Of a DNA stretch of 64,000 nucleotides, positions 32,050-46,740 are shown one piece after another; the stretch's first letter is position 1, and every line of letters begins with the position of its first letter. A program made the position numbers and the translations under genes. Source of the DNA: Adiantum capillus-veneris (lineage: Eukaryota > Streptophyta > Polypodiopsida > Polypodiales > Pteridaceae); the NCBI GenBank assembly GCA_014529385.2, contig CM043970.1, positions 65,832,996 through 65,896,995 of the forward strand, written 5' to 3'. The notes under the pieces were generated by a model. It was given only the letters and a program-made list of their open reading frames with translations. It searched no databases and had not been told where the DNA came from.

Positions 32050-34700
32050 GAAACTCATCCTAGTGCTCTTGGTTTATGACGGATGTAGGTAACAGGATTC
32101 AAGCTTTCATAGTAGGATGTTTTTGGATCAATCACAAAGTCAAACATTTAATTTTTCATGCTTATGTTCTTGTACTATTGGACATACCTACATGGCTCAG
32201 GCTGTATGCTATGGCTAAGAAAAGTCCACTACTACTATCGATAGATTACAAGATTTGATTGCTAATATCAAAATCCATCCTTGATGAAGACACAAAAGAA
32301 TAAAAGGAGTGGAGGGAAAACTCCTCATCTATCATGCACAGGTTCATGGAACTTTGTGGGAGAAAATTGAAGAATGACCCCCTAATGAGGCAAAGAAGGA
32401 GAAGTATGCTACAAGGTTCCCTAGAATTCCCCTTAAACCCCCTATGAACCCAACAAGCAACCTCATCCCCAAAGAACTTGAAGCGGATGAAGTTGAAGTG
32501 ATTAAGCAGGAGTTCTCTATCAATGGAGCCTACATGGAAAAGGTTACTTCTTCCAAGGATACCTACGCCGACCCTTTCATACCAAATTGGCTACTTGAAA
32601 TCATGCTTCAAGATACGAACCAAAAGGTATGGAATTTGGTAGTTTTTCCTTACTAGCACCAATAAATGAAGGGCTTCTGCTTACTATTCTCAATGACAAG
32701 GATAAAGCAATTGCCAAGCTTGGTATAAATCAGCTCCTAATGACTAACTCCTCTATCATAGAACCCTTTCTAATGGGATGCCTCTTCATCATGTCCATCT
32801 TTGAGACTCAAAGGTGCTCAAATGATTTAGGCTATGTACTGGGTGTCAAAGGAGTGATCTCACTAACTAGTCAAGATCAGTACTTCACTAATCAACTATG
32901 CACATAGACCATTCATCAAAATGGGGTTGTGATTTCATCTCGGGGGGTCAATTAATAATCATGTGACTAGCACATGAGTGCAGCAAAAGGGGTTATTTAA
33001 AAAAACAAATCTTACATTTTCACATACAAAAGGGTACCATAAAATGGAATTGGGAAAAAATTTTACTGATTGAATAGGAAAAAGGGTGTATTTATTTGTC
33101 AAAAATTCACAGATAAGGACTTTTATAAATAGTTCTTGAATGCACACGATATGCATAATTTATACAAAGTGACCCCCCCCCCCCCCCCCCCCCCGAGGAT
33201 TTCATGGGTAAGTCTTGCAAAGATGGAACTTTCCTATAGTTTGACCACGTCCTATGGCTCATGATACATAAAGTAAAAGATTTTTATTGGCTCACTAACA
33301 AAGTCAACACTAAAATTTCTTAAGTGGGTTGCTGCAAAGGGACAACAGGCTATCAAGACCCTCCTAGTACACGTGATGTACACAGAAAGTCTCAAGGCCT
33401 ACATCAAGCATTCTCCCCTCTTCTAATAGTCACCAAAAAAAAATCCCCTAGAGGAGATTCCTATAGAAAGCAATATTCCCTTGAGGATAGAAAAGCAAAG
33501 GTGGGAAAAGGGCTAGGGTGGATTCACACACCCAAGGGATAAGTGCTAAACCCAGGAATCAAAATCCCAAGTATTTAACTCAAACCCCCACCCCTGCATG
33601 GACCCCCATGGCCTCCCCCTTTGAGTCATCAACAAGAACATATTTTATAGTCAACCGCAAATCCTTGACCCCTATGGTACTCCCCTCAACCTCCACCATG
33701 AATGCAACTCCATAAAATATACCTAGTTCCCGCAATAGATATACATATATCCCAACATGTGCTCAATTGGCTAAGAACCTCTTATATTTCTAATTGCAAG
33801 AAATAATTTTCAGGGATTAAATCAAGAGAAGCAGGTTAATCTAACACCAACCTACAACCACCCCTCTAATATATCACCTCAAATACCTGAGTTCCTATTT
33901 GGATATTAACTTTGAAGTTTGTATGAATCTTCCTTAGTCTTTTTGTATATGGCTTGAGTAATAGGAATATATGCAAGCTAAACCAAGTCTGTTTTGGATG
34001 GTATTTTATGGAATCTATTAAATATAAAGTCTGTAATGGGAAATTGGTCTTTTGTTTTGGAGCACAACACATATGCTTGTGTAAACCAATACACAAGTGT
34101 TTCTCAAGATAAGTACAACATGTACTAGCTTGTGATATTCCTAATGTTGATCCTTAGATTCACAAAGTTCTACATAAGGAATTAAATCACATACCCACCC
34201 AACCTTTATGTATTGACAAGGCAAGTGAAGAATTATGGACTCTGATCTTCACTTTAATAACCCAAAACAAGATTGTCATAGAAGACCCTATGGATACTAT
34301 TAGAAAAATCTTTTAGGATTTTAGCAATATTAACCTACCAGAGTGAAAGCATGACTAGGTGGTACACTTTTATGGGTTGATTACTAGTTTTGAATAGCTG
34401 CACTATTAGACGTGGTGTGGGGTAATTTTTTGCAAATTAATTATAAATTTGGCACCAACAAACATCTTTTTAGATTCTCCTCTTCAAGAGCTATCCAATG
34501 ATATATCATACGCCTTGGGTTCTTCTATCTTTGTCAAACATATTACAACTATTAATTTGCCAAATAGTCATGTCCCAGACACAGCTTTGGTGTCCACCCA
34601 GTCATGCTTTCACCCACCAAGGAAAAAATCTATCAAGCAGACCCTAAGCCTAGATAAGGAGATAATGAGATCAAAAGAAACTTCTTTGTTACATGCTTAG
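32050..34700 (+). pseudogene. Unrecognised coding-like relic
   Basis: Several frames read like decayed protein rather than random translation. About 32230-32640 and then, after a shift near 32630, to 32907 give KELEADEVEVIKQEFSINGA and LLTILNDKDKAIAKLGIN. Positions 33518-33715 and the frame at 34149-34700 (LWTLIFTLITQNKIVIEDP) are similar in character. They need several stops and shifts to join and I cannot place them in any family. They may be the remains of a transposon protein or a host gene. A run of 22 C lies at 33173-33194. Confidence 0.3.
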
Positions 34701-35609
34701 TCAAAGCACCCAATAACGTGGTGCTACTATGCAAAGCCTATATGCTGGAGAAAGCTAAGCTCAGGCAAGGATAGACTTTATCCTACATAATGAAATCCCA
34801 ACTAAAAGCCCTCCAAAGAATATACCTTACATGAATTAGGAAATTTCAGAGGTCATTTGGAGGGTCTTCTAAGAAAAATAAAAATTTGAATTTCTCTCTC
34901 TAGAAAATAGGTGTGGTAAAAGAAAATGTAAAGTTGGAATAACCATTTGAAAAGTGTACTTACAAGTAGATTCTTGCCACACTGTCATAACGGCCGTGAT
35001 GATTGAAGAATAAATCATTTTTAGGTGCATGTAGTGAATGTCCTAGAATTGGAGGGAGTTTCCTGTACATGGAATGTATGACTAAAGGAAATAGGACGTA
35101 TCCTTCCAAACCTGCTCTCTCCTTACTCTCTCACTGTTTGTGTGCTGACCTTAAAGAAATCCTCCCTTTCTTGCCCTGTTGCACACATGGCTTCTTCTTC
35201 CACCCCCACAAATGTCCTCCTTAAAAGACCCTTCTATCATCTACACATTGACCTGGATCCCCAATATACGCCACTGTGTAATTGAGGAAAAACTAACATC
35301 AAAGTGACACCGATCATGACAGAGACTGGGAGCAGAGGGAGCAAAACACTTAGATATTTGGACAAAAGGCTCACTCTATCCATTGAATCCCATGACAAAT
35401 GATTTCCCAGCATTTTCAAATCCCACTAACTTATTGAGCTTTGCAGGTAATGGAGAGAATGGATTGCTTGGCTACTATAAAGCTCTAAACAACAAATGAG
35501 AAACTATAAAGACATGGTGAAGCACCAAGCAAATGAGATTCAAAGACTTTCAAACTTGCATCATGAGGACCAAAAGACTGTAATGCAGCGAAACATTTTC
35601 CTACTACCA

Positions 35610-36456
35610 TGAGGTCTTGCAAACAAAGATATGGTCATTACAAAACAAAGAGAAAATGTCAGGCACTCGTGTGCGAGAAGAAACTACGGAATCTTGAAAC
35701 ATTGAAGGTAGGCTCTGGCGGCCTTAAGAAAAGCATCCAAGCATTGAGGTAAGCATTGTAAACTGTCTAATTAATTTAAATTAATCTAAGTGTTTGTTTA
35801 CGTTAGTTATGCTTTCTTTGTAGAGATTCATCTATCGAGACAAAGAAAACATAGACCTGAAGGCCAATATAGGAAAGAACTTAAAGCCATTGATAATTAG
35901 TGGTCTTGCAAAGGATATCATGCATGACAAAAAGTTTAAGGTTTTGCAATGAGATGTCGTTGACAGATTCATTTCAAAGAATGCAGTGCATGCCAAGCAT
36001 ATACAGGGTACATTGGACTCCCTTGGAGTTAGTAAAAGAGGTTACTCAGCTATTCAACAATCTATCTCTTCCATGTTTGTGAAGAAGGGAATAAAGTCTA
36101 AGATTTTACCAACATCTGCAAGTGTTTGGAAGGAAAGACTATAACTCAATAATGAACAGACAGACTTCATTGGATTTCCATTTCATATTCAAGATATTTA
36201 TAGCTCACATGGAACTACTGTCACTTATGATGAGTACAACAATATCTTCATGGACCTCACTTTGCTACAAACTAGAATGGTAGAGTTCTACAATATCACA
36301 TTCAAAGAGACAGGTGGCATTCTACATTTTGTTTTGAAGCTAGATGAGTGTGAGATTCTTAAAGAGAAGAATCTAGAGCGAGTTACAATCACATTAATGA
36401 ATAGGGCCCTTTCCAAATGTCCCATTGATGACCCTTCATACTTTAGTGTTCAATAA
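35610..36456 (+). pseudogene. Unrecognised decayed gene with a probable intron
   Basis: An upstream exon-like segment (CKQRYGHYKTKRKCQALVCEK, ending near 35748) is followed by a GT...AG interval at 35749-35823 with a pyrimidine-rich end (TTTCTTTGTAG). The frame then runs to 36456. After a one-base shift in an A-rich run near 35845, the second part reads LIISGLAKDIMHDKKFKV, SLGVSKRGYSAIQQSLSSMF, FIGFPFHIQDIYSSHGTT and YNITFKETGGILHFVLKLDECEIL, with a TGA at 35950 and a TAA at 36142. I do not recognise the family; it may be a host gene fragment or transposon gene. Confidence 0.4.
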
Positions 36457-36613
36457 AAAAAAAACATATGGTGGCTTGGTGCATTTCATGTAATCTAGTT
36501 ATCTCCAATTTTGCAGCTTTAGAAAGCCCTCTATTGTACCTAAATTTTAGATTTAATTTTTGTATCTCATAAGGATTAATCTTGTAGGTAAAGAAAGAAG
36601 ACCATGACATTTT

Positions 36614-37090
36614 TGTAATGGAATTGATATTTTTATTAATTATTGCAGCTGACAGGTGAAAAAGGCTTGACCGAGCTAGGCCTATGCATACGGAAATATA
36701 TTTCATGTATCATTCAAGTGCTCTTTATGAGCTTCGACCATTTATGACCGGCCAACCAGTTTGTACTCACAATTGACCATTTAAGAAATCTATAAAACAA
36801 ATACGTGCAGGAGAGAAATGGTCACTCTTGCACGGGGGGAGATCGTACCCAGAGTCTGCATTGCTCTTCTCATTTCTTCTCTCTTCTCTATTGTCGTGCC
36901 GACGTAGCACTCTGCTCTAGGAGGTGCGCATGCACGTGCTCTCTCAATCTCTCTGTCTCTCTCTCTCTGTTCGTGTATCTGCAATCATGCGACGATGTGA
37001 TTGTGCCAAATATGCCGATTAGTCTATTTTATATTTTTTATTGTGTTATTTTGGGTATTTCACAGGGCAGCCATGCTCCCGTTTGTAGCA
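36614..37090 (+). repeat. LTR (477 bp) followed by a primer-binding site
   Basis: It runs from TGTAATGGAATTG to GTTTGTAGCA. One base later comes TGGTATTAGAGC, one mismatch from the tRNA-Met-type site TGGTATCAGAGC. A related segment lies inside copy B at 24863-25240. No coding region of the element can be identified downstream. Confidence 0.7.
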
Positions 37091-37091
37091 G

Positions 37092-37103
37092 TGGTATTAG
37101 AGC
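37092..37103 (+). other. tRNA-Met-type primer-binding site
   Basis: TGGTATTAGAGC differs at one base from the common plant copia primer site and follows an LTR ending in CA by one base. Confidence 0.7.
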
Positions 37104-39599
<2,496 letters not shown>

Positions 39600-40070
39600 T
39601 CAAGACCATAGCTAAGATGGCTGATGTGTGTACTATTATTATGGTTGCTACATTAAATGGTTGAGTTTTTTATCATAGGATTTGAAGAATGCATTCTTAC
39701 ATGGTGACTTGTTGCAAGAAGAGGCATTTATAGAGGGGCCACAATGATATGAGGTTATGAGACAACATAAATATGTATGTATGTTGGGAAAGCACTTGTA
39801 GGTTGAAGCAAGCCCCTATCTTGGCATGAGAAAATTTCGACCCGTTTGATTACTAGTGGTTCTTGTATCATTGGTGTGGATCACTCGTTGTATGTGCAAT
39901 AAAATGAGGTGGGTATTGTGATCATGTGCATTTATGTGGATGGTTTGATTATTCATGGGAAAAATCATGAGGTTGAAGTCATCCATGGGTATTGTGACCA
40001 TGTGCATTTATGTGGATGATTTGATTGTTTGTGGTAAATCACGAGGCTAAAGTCATATGTATATATGGAA
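39600..40070 (+). pseudogene. Copia reverse transcriptase fragment, plus strand
   Basis: Degraded Ty1/copia RT text appears in order: MADVCTIIMVATL, DLKNAFLHGDLLQEEAFIEG, GLKQAP, SWHEKI, VDHSLYVQ and the active-site neighbourhood CIYVDGLIIHG, where YVDD has become YVDG. A ~75 bp unit containing the active-site strand is tandemly duplicated (about 39910-39984 and 39986-40060). Stops and shifts are frequent. No LTR can be linked to it. Confidence 0.75.
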
Positions 40071-40371
40071 CTCAAGCTAAAGTTTTTTTATGAGGTGGAT
40101 TTACTATTGAAAAGAATAGGGTGTATGCATAAAAAATAGGTGGACTTACCACTTGTGTTGTTCCCAAACATAGGTATCACATTGCAAGCTACCTCATGAT
40201 TTCGAGACAAATAGTACATTGGGTAGTGAAGGGAATTTTTTAAGGTTCTCTTTCAGAAATTATCCCTCCCATCCCGTGTTCTCCTATTTGAGTTGTCTAT
40301 TACTCTCTCTCTCTCTCTCTTTCTCCCTCACACACACACACACAACTCTCTCTCTCTCTCTCTCTCTCTCA

Positions 40372-40405
<34 letters not shown>

Positions 40406-40465
40406 CAGAGTGCCCCCTATGTGGTTGTTACAGGTTCCATTTCAGCTACAAAAATATCTCTCTCC

Positions 40466-40516
<51 letters not shown>

Positions 40517-41394
40517 GCACACACACAAACACTATACTAATGCACCTACGTTAAATTAGGACTCACTTGCTCACTTATTACATGATGTAGCTGATAAGTA
40601 TACTATTTTGCAACATAACCTTGTGAAGGCTTGTGCCACTTCCCTTGCTTTTTCTATACTTATTGGAATTGATGATTTTTTTATGTATAGATTTGGTTTA
40701 TTTGCAATTGACATCATCTTCACTAATACTTCTAGAATAATTCTCTCAAATCTTCAAAAATTTTGACTCACTCAGTGTGGCTTAATATGGGTCTAGAAGT
40801 CTGTTGGCTTTTGTTGGGCATATTGAAGGTTGGAGACGATGGGAATTAACCCTTGCAGTTCTCACATTTTAACCATCTACAACCCTTGTAGACTACCTAC
40901 CATATTAATTAACCTTGTTTCCCCCCAAAAAAAATCTCATTTTTTGTGATCTTTCCTTGCATACTTTGCGATGTGGGTTGTCATCACTCATTCTCATTCT
41001 ATTGTGATGATTTTGTGGCATAGCATGTGCTGTGCTCACTCTACTAGCCCTTGCGACTTTCTGAGACATTTCCCTCTACACCTTTGCTTTCGTTTATAGA
41101 TCCCTCCCTATTGTATCACATCTCCTTTCTCTCTTTCTTTCTATCTCTCTCTTGCTTCCATGTACCAACATGAGGCAGTGCCTGGGTGAGCATCTTGCAC
41201 CCATGTATAGATGTGAGGCCTAGCCTTGTAAGCATACCAAGGACGACTCTGTATCCTTCATGTGTACATGCCAAGATTTGATGGAGATTTTGTAGTTGTG
41301 CATGGATATTTTTAATGCAAAAATTGATGTTAGATGTTGAGAACCGCCTATAGACATGCAACCTGCTTAAACAAGTGAGGGCTCTCTGTTGCCC
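40071..41394. other. Unassigned interval with CT and CA microsatellites
   Basis: (CT)n runs at 40302-40320, 40346-40370 and 40468-40513 and (CA)n runs near 40329-40345 and 40373-40402 dominate the left part. No gene is supported. Confidence 0.7.
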
Positions 41395-43371
41395 TCACTT
41401 AGCCTAGAGATATGCTTTGTGCTCTCCCATCCCCCACACAACCCGCATAATTTACATCCGTGTAACCCAGAATGGATGCATCACTACTCCCAAATCATAA
41501 GCACTTTTTTGACGTACCTTTCACATATCTCAAAATGTGCTTCACTACTTCTTAGTGCTTTCTACTAAGATTTTCCATCAATCTACTAACCACTCCCATT
41601 GAAAAAGCAATTTTTGGTCTCATGGCTACCATGGCATACATAAAACTATCAACTACTAAAGAATATGGCACCTTGGTCATTTTTGCTTTCTCAGCATCAA
41701 GCTTGGTAGTATCATTCTTGCTAAGTTTTTCATATGTTTACATTGCGGTACTCAATATAGCCTTCCCTCCTTGCATATTAAAACATTGCAAGACCTTGTG
41801 GATATACTTTTCTTGAGAAAACTCTAGTATTCCATGTTTTCTATCCCTCTTGATATGCATACCAAGAAAGTGACTTGAATCTCCTAAATCCTTCATAACA
41901 AACCACGTGCTGAGTGACTTATTCAAGATTGAAATCTCATCTTTAGACTTCCCACATCAATGAGTATATCATCAACATAGAGTATCAAGATGATAAGTGG
42001 ACCATCATTCAACTTCCTTGTATACAAGGAGTGATCTTTCATAACCTTAGGACTGCATGTATTTGTCAAACTTCATGTACCACTACCTTCCTGGCTCCTT
42101 TCATAACCTTGGGACTGCATGTATTTGTCAAACTTCATGTACCACTACCTTGAGCCGTGTTTTAGGCCATACGTACAATGTCTTATGAAATCTACACACC
42201 AATTCTACCCTCCTAGGTTTCTCGGGTTTGACTTAAAAACCCTCTAGCTATTGCATGTAAATATCCTCATCAAGATCCCCATGAAGGAAATCCATCTTCA
42301 CATCCATCTAGACAAGTTCCATGTCCTCAATAGCTACTATTCCAAGCACAAGATGCAATGTAATTATCTTAATCACTAGAGAAAAAAGATTATCAAAATA
42401 CACACCTTTCTTTTGCTTGAAACCCTTAGCAGCCAATCTAGACTTATACTCAGGCTTGGGATCTTTTGTCATGTACTTCTTTTTATACACCCATTTGCAA
42501 GGCAAGGCTTATTTTCCTTCTAGAAACTCTGTCAGGTCCTAAGTCTCCTTTTCCATAATTGAGCTATACTTAATTTTCATTGCTTGCGCCCACTTCATGT
42601 TATATTCAATGTCAATAGCCACTTGATAGAAGTTAGGCTCTTCGTAGTCACTAACCAACAAACAGTATAACTCTGGCTGAAAATTCTCAGGGACATGATA
42701 TACACATGTAGACATCCTCAATGTATGACTTATGGACTTGGATCTCTCAAGATCATCACTAGCTCTCTCTGGAGCATTACTAGTGGTAGCTACATCACTA
42801 GTAGACTGAGTTATTTGTATAGCTGGACTTGAGGCTAAATCCTTGAATCTCACTTTGCAATACTCAACCTCTTTCACAAGATGTTTGTGCATCTTTGATT
42901 CATTAAAGATCAATTGTAGGTTTCTAATAACTCTTTGAGATTTCGAGTGCCAGAGACTATAACCCATCTCTCCATCTACACCATATCCAGTGAAGATGCA
43001 TTCATGTGACTTGGGGTACAGCCTTTTTATAATCTCTTTAGGCACATGTGAGAATGCCTCACACCAAAGCACACATAATCTATCATAATTAGGCTTCTTG
43101 CCAATCCATATCTCCTATGTAATCTTGTAGTTCAATGGTGTACTAGGAGAGCTATTGATTATAGGCACTATTGTCATAGCACATTCTCCCCAAAACCCTT
43201 GAGATAAATTTGACATAAATAGAATGGAAGTGACCCTCTTCTGAATAGTCCTATTTATGTGCTCAACAACTCCCTTCTAAGGAGGTGTGTACGGTGTAGT
43301 AAACTGCCTCCAAATTCCTCTTTTTCTACAAAAATTCTTAAACTCAGTGGAGATGTACTCTCTAGCAAAGA
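41395..43371 (-). pseudogene. Copia integrase C-half, RT and RNase H start, minus strand
   Basis: Reading from high to low coordinates: EYISTEFKNFCRKRG and FTTPYTPP...KGVVEH (integrase core), VLWCEAFSHVPKE...GYGVDGEMGYSLW (integrase C-terminus, 43072-42700), CKWVYKKK...LAAKGFKQKKGVYFDNLFS (RT start, near 42500), MKDLGDSSHFLGMHI (RT, near 41890), then VPYSLVVDSFMYAMVATRP-like and YTDVNYAGC-like RNase H start near 41650-41430. A 62 bp tandem duplication lies at 42041-42160. It probably belongs with the gag-protease-integrase half at 55297-57083. Confidence 0.82.
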
Positions 43372-43501
43372 TGGTAGCGAAAGATGCAATGAATTAAAAA
43401 ATTGGCTCGTGATCTCATGACACCTTGAATCCAATATCAAACACCTGCAATGCCATATACATGGAAAAGGCACACCTATGTAGAAGAGAGATCACTAAGG
43501 T

Positions 43502-43572
<71 letters not shown>

Positions 43573-43620
43573 ACGAGAGATGTGGAAAAGGCTCTCCATG
43601 CATGGAGACAAAGCTTGTCA
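43372..43620 (-). repeat. Terminal repeat, left copy, of a putative nested element
   Basis: It starts at TGGTAGCGAAAGATGC directly beside interrupted copia sequence. It shares AAAGATGCAA, CACCTGCAATGCCA-type, ACATGG-CAAGGC-CACCTATG and AGAGAGATC-TAAGGT blocks, a GA tract and GGAAAAGGCTCTCCA with 54132-54510. A (GA)n tract lies at 43504-43568. The orientation follows from a primer-site-like sequence beside the right copy. Confidence 0.5.
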
Positions 43621-45239
43621 TGATGAAAGCGATTAGGAGGAAAGTGGTCAATAAGCAGGGCACATGGAGCTCTCTCATTTGGTTGAATGCCCCTAATTGA
43701 GGTTACTTTGTAATGACCCCTCTTGCTCATAATCTCTTCCCTATCACTCTCTTGGCCTATAAAAGGAGGCCTCCTCTTTTGTAAATGAACACAATCACAC
43801 ACACAATCAAGCTCTAGCTCTCATGTTCTCATATGTACATCCTGGTGTATGCACCTCTACGCATACATGGTTCTACAATGACATAGTATTGGCTATGGTT
43901 ATTTGTTTTGGTTTCTTAATGGCCAAGAGGTTTGAGCTACCATGCACATATGAGTTTGTGAAATGATGATTATGTGCAGTTCTCCTCATGATTGTTTGTA
44001 TGGTGTTTATGAAGCCTATATTAATCAAGCTCTAATGATATCTTCCTCTTCCTCTCTCTCATTCTCTCACATCTTCCTTGTGTTATCTGTCAACCCCTTA
44101 CCATGTGTCATAGCCGCATTCCAAGATAGGTGGTTCCCCTATTGTATGCCTCCAATCATGATACCATCGTGCATAGTCCTGATGTAGAGGCCATAGCGTC
44201 TGTTGTGCATCTCCGTCTTTCATTTGGTGCCCAACTGAGGAGGACTTTGCAAAGATCTTCATTCAACAAGAGTAATGATGAATGCCATCAATCATGGACG
44301 AGTGGCTACAAGAGTTTTCAAACTAGAAGACTAAAGAATAGGAGACTATAGAAGCACTAAAGGCCTTCATCGAAGTGCTACTACCAGGTTGTAGTGTCAT
44401 CAAAAACCAAGAGGTAAGCTCCACATCTTGCATTGCTCATGCTAATTGCAAATCAATATCATTAAGAAGGAGGGCTATGGAATGTCATCACAGTTTTTCA
44501 CCAATGCATTATGTCAATGAGTGTCGATAGAGGAGGTGAAGAAAAGACGATGAGTTTTACTTTTGAGAACCGCATTAACACTCTCACATCAATCAAATTT
44601 TGTTTAGCACCAAGTGTTTTCTCTCCAACGGTCAAAGAAGAATTGTCAACTACATCAACCACAAAGTCCAAGCCACAAATCCTAAAGCATTTGGTGGAAG
44701 GAAGTGGGCCAACGCTTTCTGTAGGCCTAGGGAGTTCAAGTGAAGTACGACCACCCAAGCGTCGTCGCCTCATGAAAAATGGAAAGCCGATCTAGGTAGA
44801 CTCTTCTCGCCCAGTCTATTTTGAGCCTAGTATGGAGGATTATGTGGAGTTCAACAAGAGGCAGGGGCTTGTGGTGAAGGTGTCACCTCGTCAATACTTA
44901 AGATATGCAACTCTAGTGGTCAAAACCTTGCCCAACACCCAACATGGATAATAACAATAGGCCGGAAGTTTTTCCTTTTTGTTTCTTGCAGCACATGCAT
45001 GTAAACATGTACATTGATAGAAAGATATTCTACCAGCAAAAAAAAAATCATGTTCGGAGAAAAGATGCTTGATGAATTCCTTAGATCCCCATGTCCCATC
45101 ATCTTTCCCATTCTTGATTACTACCACTCTTTTGATGTAAGCGTATTTATTCTATTATAGCCTTATGCTCTTCTCAGCCCCAGCTCCAGTTTTCCACCCT
45201 TGTATAAACCTTTATGAACCACTAAGTCATTAAAAAAAA
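43621..45239. other. Unassigned interval
   Basis: A TATAAAAG at 43758-43765 within GGCCTATAAAAGGAGGCC could be an LTR or promoter core, but no boundaries are visible. A frame at 44511-44795 (plus) is open but unrecognised. Confidence 0.35.
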
Positions 45240-45760
45240 AATTGTGATTGTATGCTCATTGATTTACTACCATGGAAAGTGTCTCTTTTCCTATATTCTG
45301 TGGAAAGAAGGGAAAAGACATCACCACCCCATCAATTTTTTGGATAATTTTGGCATCTCTTGTGTGGTTTTCAGCAAGGATGATGATGCCTCACGGCTAC
45401 AAATCTTTCCTCTACTGATGAAAGTAGAGGCCAAGTCTTGGTACAATGCTTCGCCCCAAGCTACCAGGGATGCATGGGACTTACTAAGTGATGCATCCAT
45501 GAAGAGGTTTGGTGGAAGCACAACAACCTCAAGAAAGTTATGGTAGCTACTCACAGAGTTAAAGAAGGGAGGTCTTCTAAAGTATGCCGCTTTCGAATCC
45601 AAGTTTGTGGATTTGTGGGAACGATGGGTTGCCTCACTGGAGGAAGGTGTAGGTGTAGGGTCTCCACCTTTCTAACTATCGGGAATGAACTCAAAGATTT
45701 AGAAGAAAGCATTGGTCATACAAGCATGTTAAAATACTATCTCAAAAGCAATTAAAAATG
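45240..45760 (+). pseudogene. Retrotransposon gag-like fragment
   Basis: INFLDNFGISCVVFSKDDDASRLQIFPLLMKVEAKSWYNASP and DAWDLLSDASMKRFGG have the pattern of the gypsy Retrotrans_gag domain (hydrophobic strand, SWY, then W-L-MKRF). A frameshift near 45540 continues it as LLTELKKGG...FESKFVDLWERW. No zinc knuckle or pol follows, so it is a fragment. Confidence 0.5.
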
Positions 45761-46740
45761 GTATTTTCGGAATCTTAAGCGCAACATACCCCGGGCTAGA
45801 AATTTTCAAAATTAAGTTCGGACAAAAACGGACCCCACTAGCCCTCCGAAAGATTCAATGTCAATTATTTTGCTAAGAAAAATTGGATGGTTGTAGTAAT
45901 CATTTAAGCATAGACTTTTACTAAGGCCTCCCATATATTTTCCTAGATATTTATAAAAATAGAAAAAACAAGCCTAGAAAATTAGCAGGGTTTCTTTTTC
46001 TATCAAGCAGGTTGTGGGAGGAGATAGCAGGAGATGCTGCTTGAGTAGCAAGGAACTGCCAGATACAGCCAAAGAGAACCTGTCAACCCGAAAAACAATA
46101 AATAGAATCCTAGGCCTCTCGTTTTCACTCAGACTGGGAGTCCTTGCCATTTCTCTCTCACATAGAGAGAAACTCTACTCAAAAATCACTAGAGAGAAAA
46201 AACTCTAATTGATTATCAACGATAATTAACCTAGTCTCTTTTTAATTAGCAAGATTATACTAGTTTATCTATATTTTTTAATTAATCTAATTAATTAAGA
46301 AGATTAAACCTCTTTACATTATCAATTACTCTCTTAACTTTTAATATTTAACTTAAGATTAGGGATATTAATTTAATTAATTATTAAGTTATATCAAGAT
46401 TGAAATTAATCTTTTTAGCCCTAAATTAATAAAAAATAGACTAATTAAGCTTAGATTAATATAAGATATCACAGCTTGATTAGACTGTTAAGAAGCTAAG
46501 AAAACTATATCATAAAATTTTTTAGTCTCTGTAATTAATTAGGCAAAAAATTAGTTATTTTTAACCAAAAAACTAATTAAAATTTTACTTAGCTATCTCA
46601 AAATACTCCTAAGTTAATGATATCACATTTAGGAAATACTATTAGGAGCACAAGGTAATTATCTTATTAACAAAAAATTAGTTTAAGTATTTATTTAACC
46701 TGAAACTAGTTGTTTTAAGCCACAAATTAAAGAGGGAAAC
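45761..46740. other. Unassigned, increasingly AT-rich interval
   Basis: From about 46200 the sequence is dominated by AATTAATTA-type text. I see no gene. A short open frame at 46014-46208 has no recognisable product. Confidence 0.5.

Noticed and set aside
33173-33194. Run of 22 C, and the C15-A16 run at 55473-55503
   Set aside because: Simple homopolymers that may be slippage or assembly artefacts; no biological signal around them.
43758-43765. TATAAAAG as a promoter of a local gene
   Set aside because: No gene or LTR boundary could be linked to it, and its strand conflicts with the minus orientation inferred for the surrounding element.
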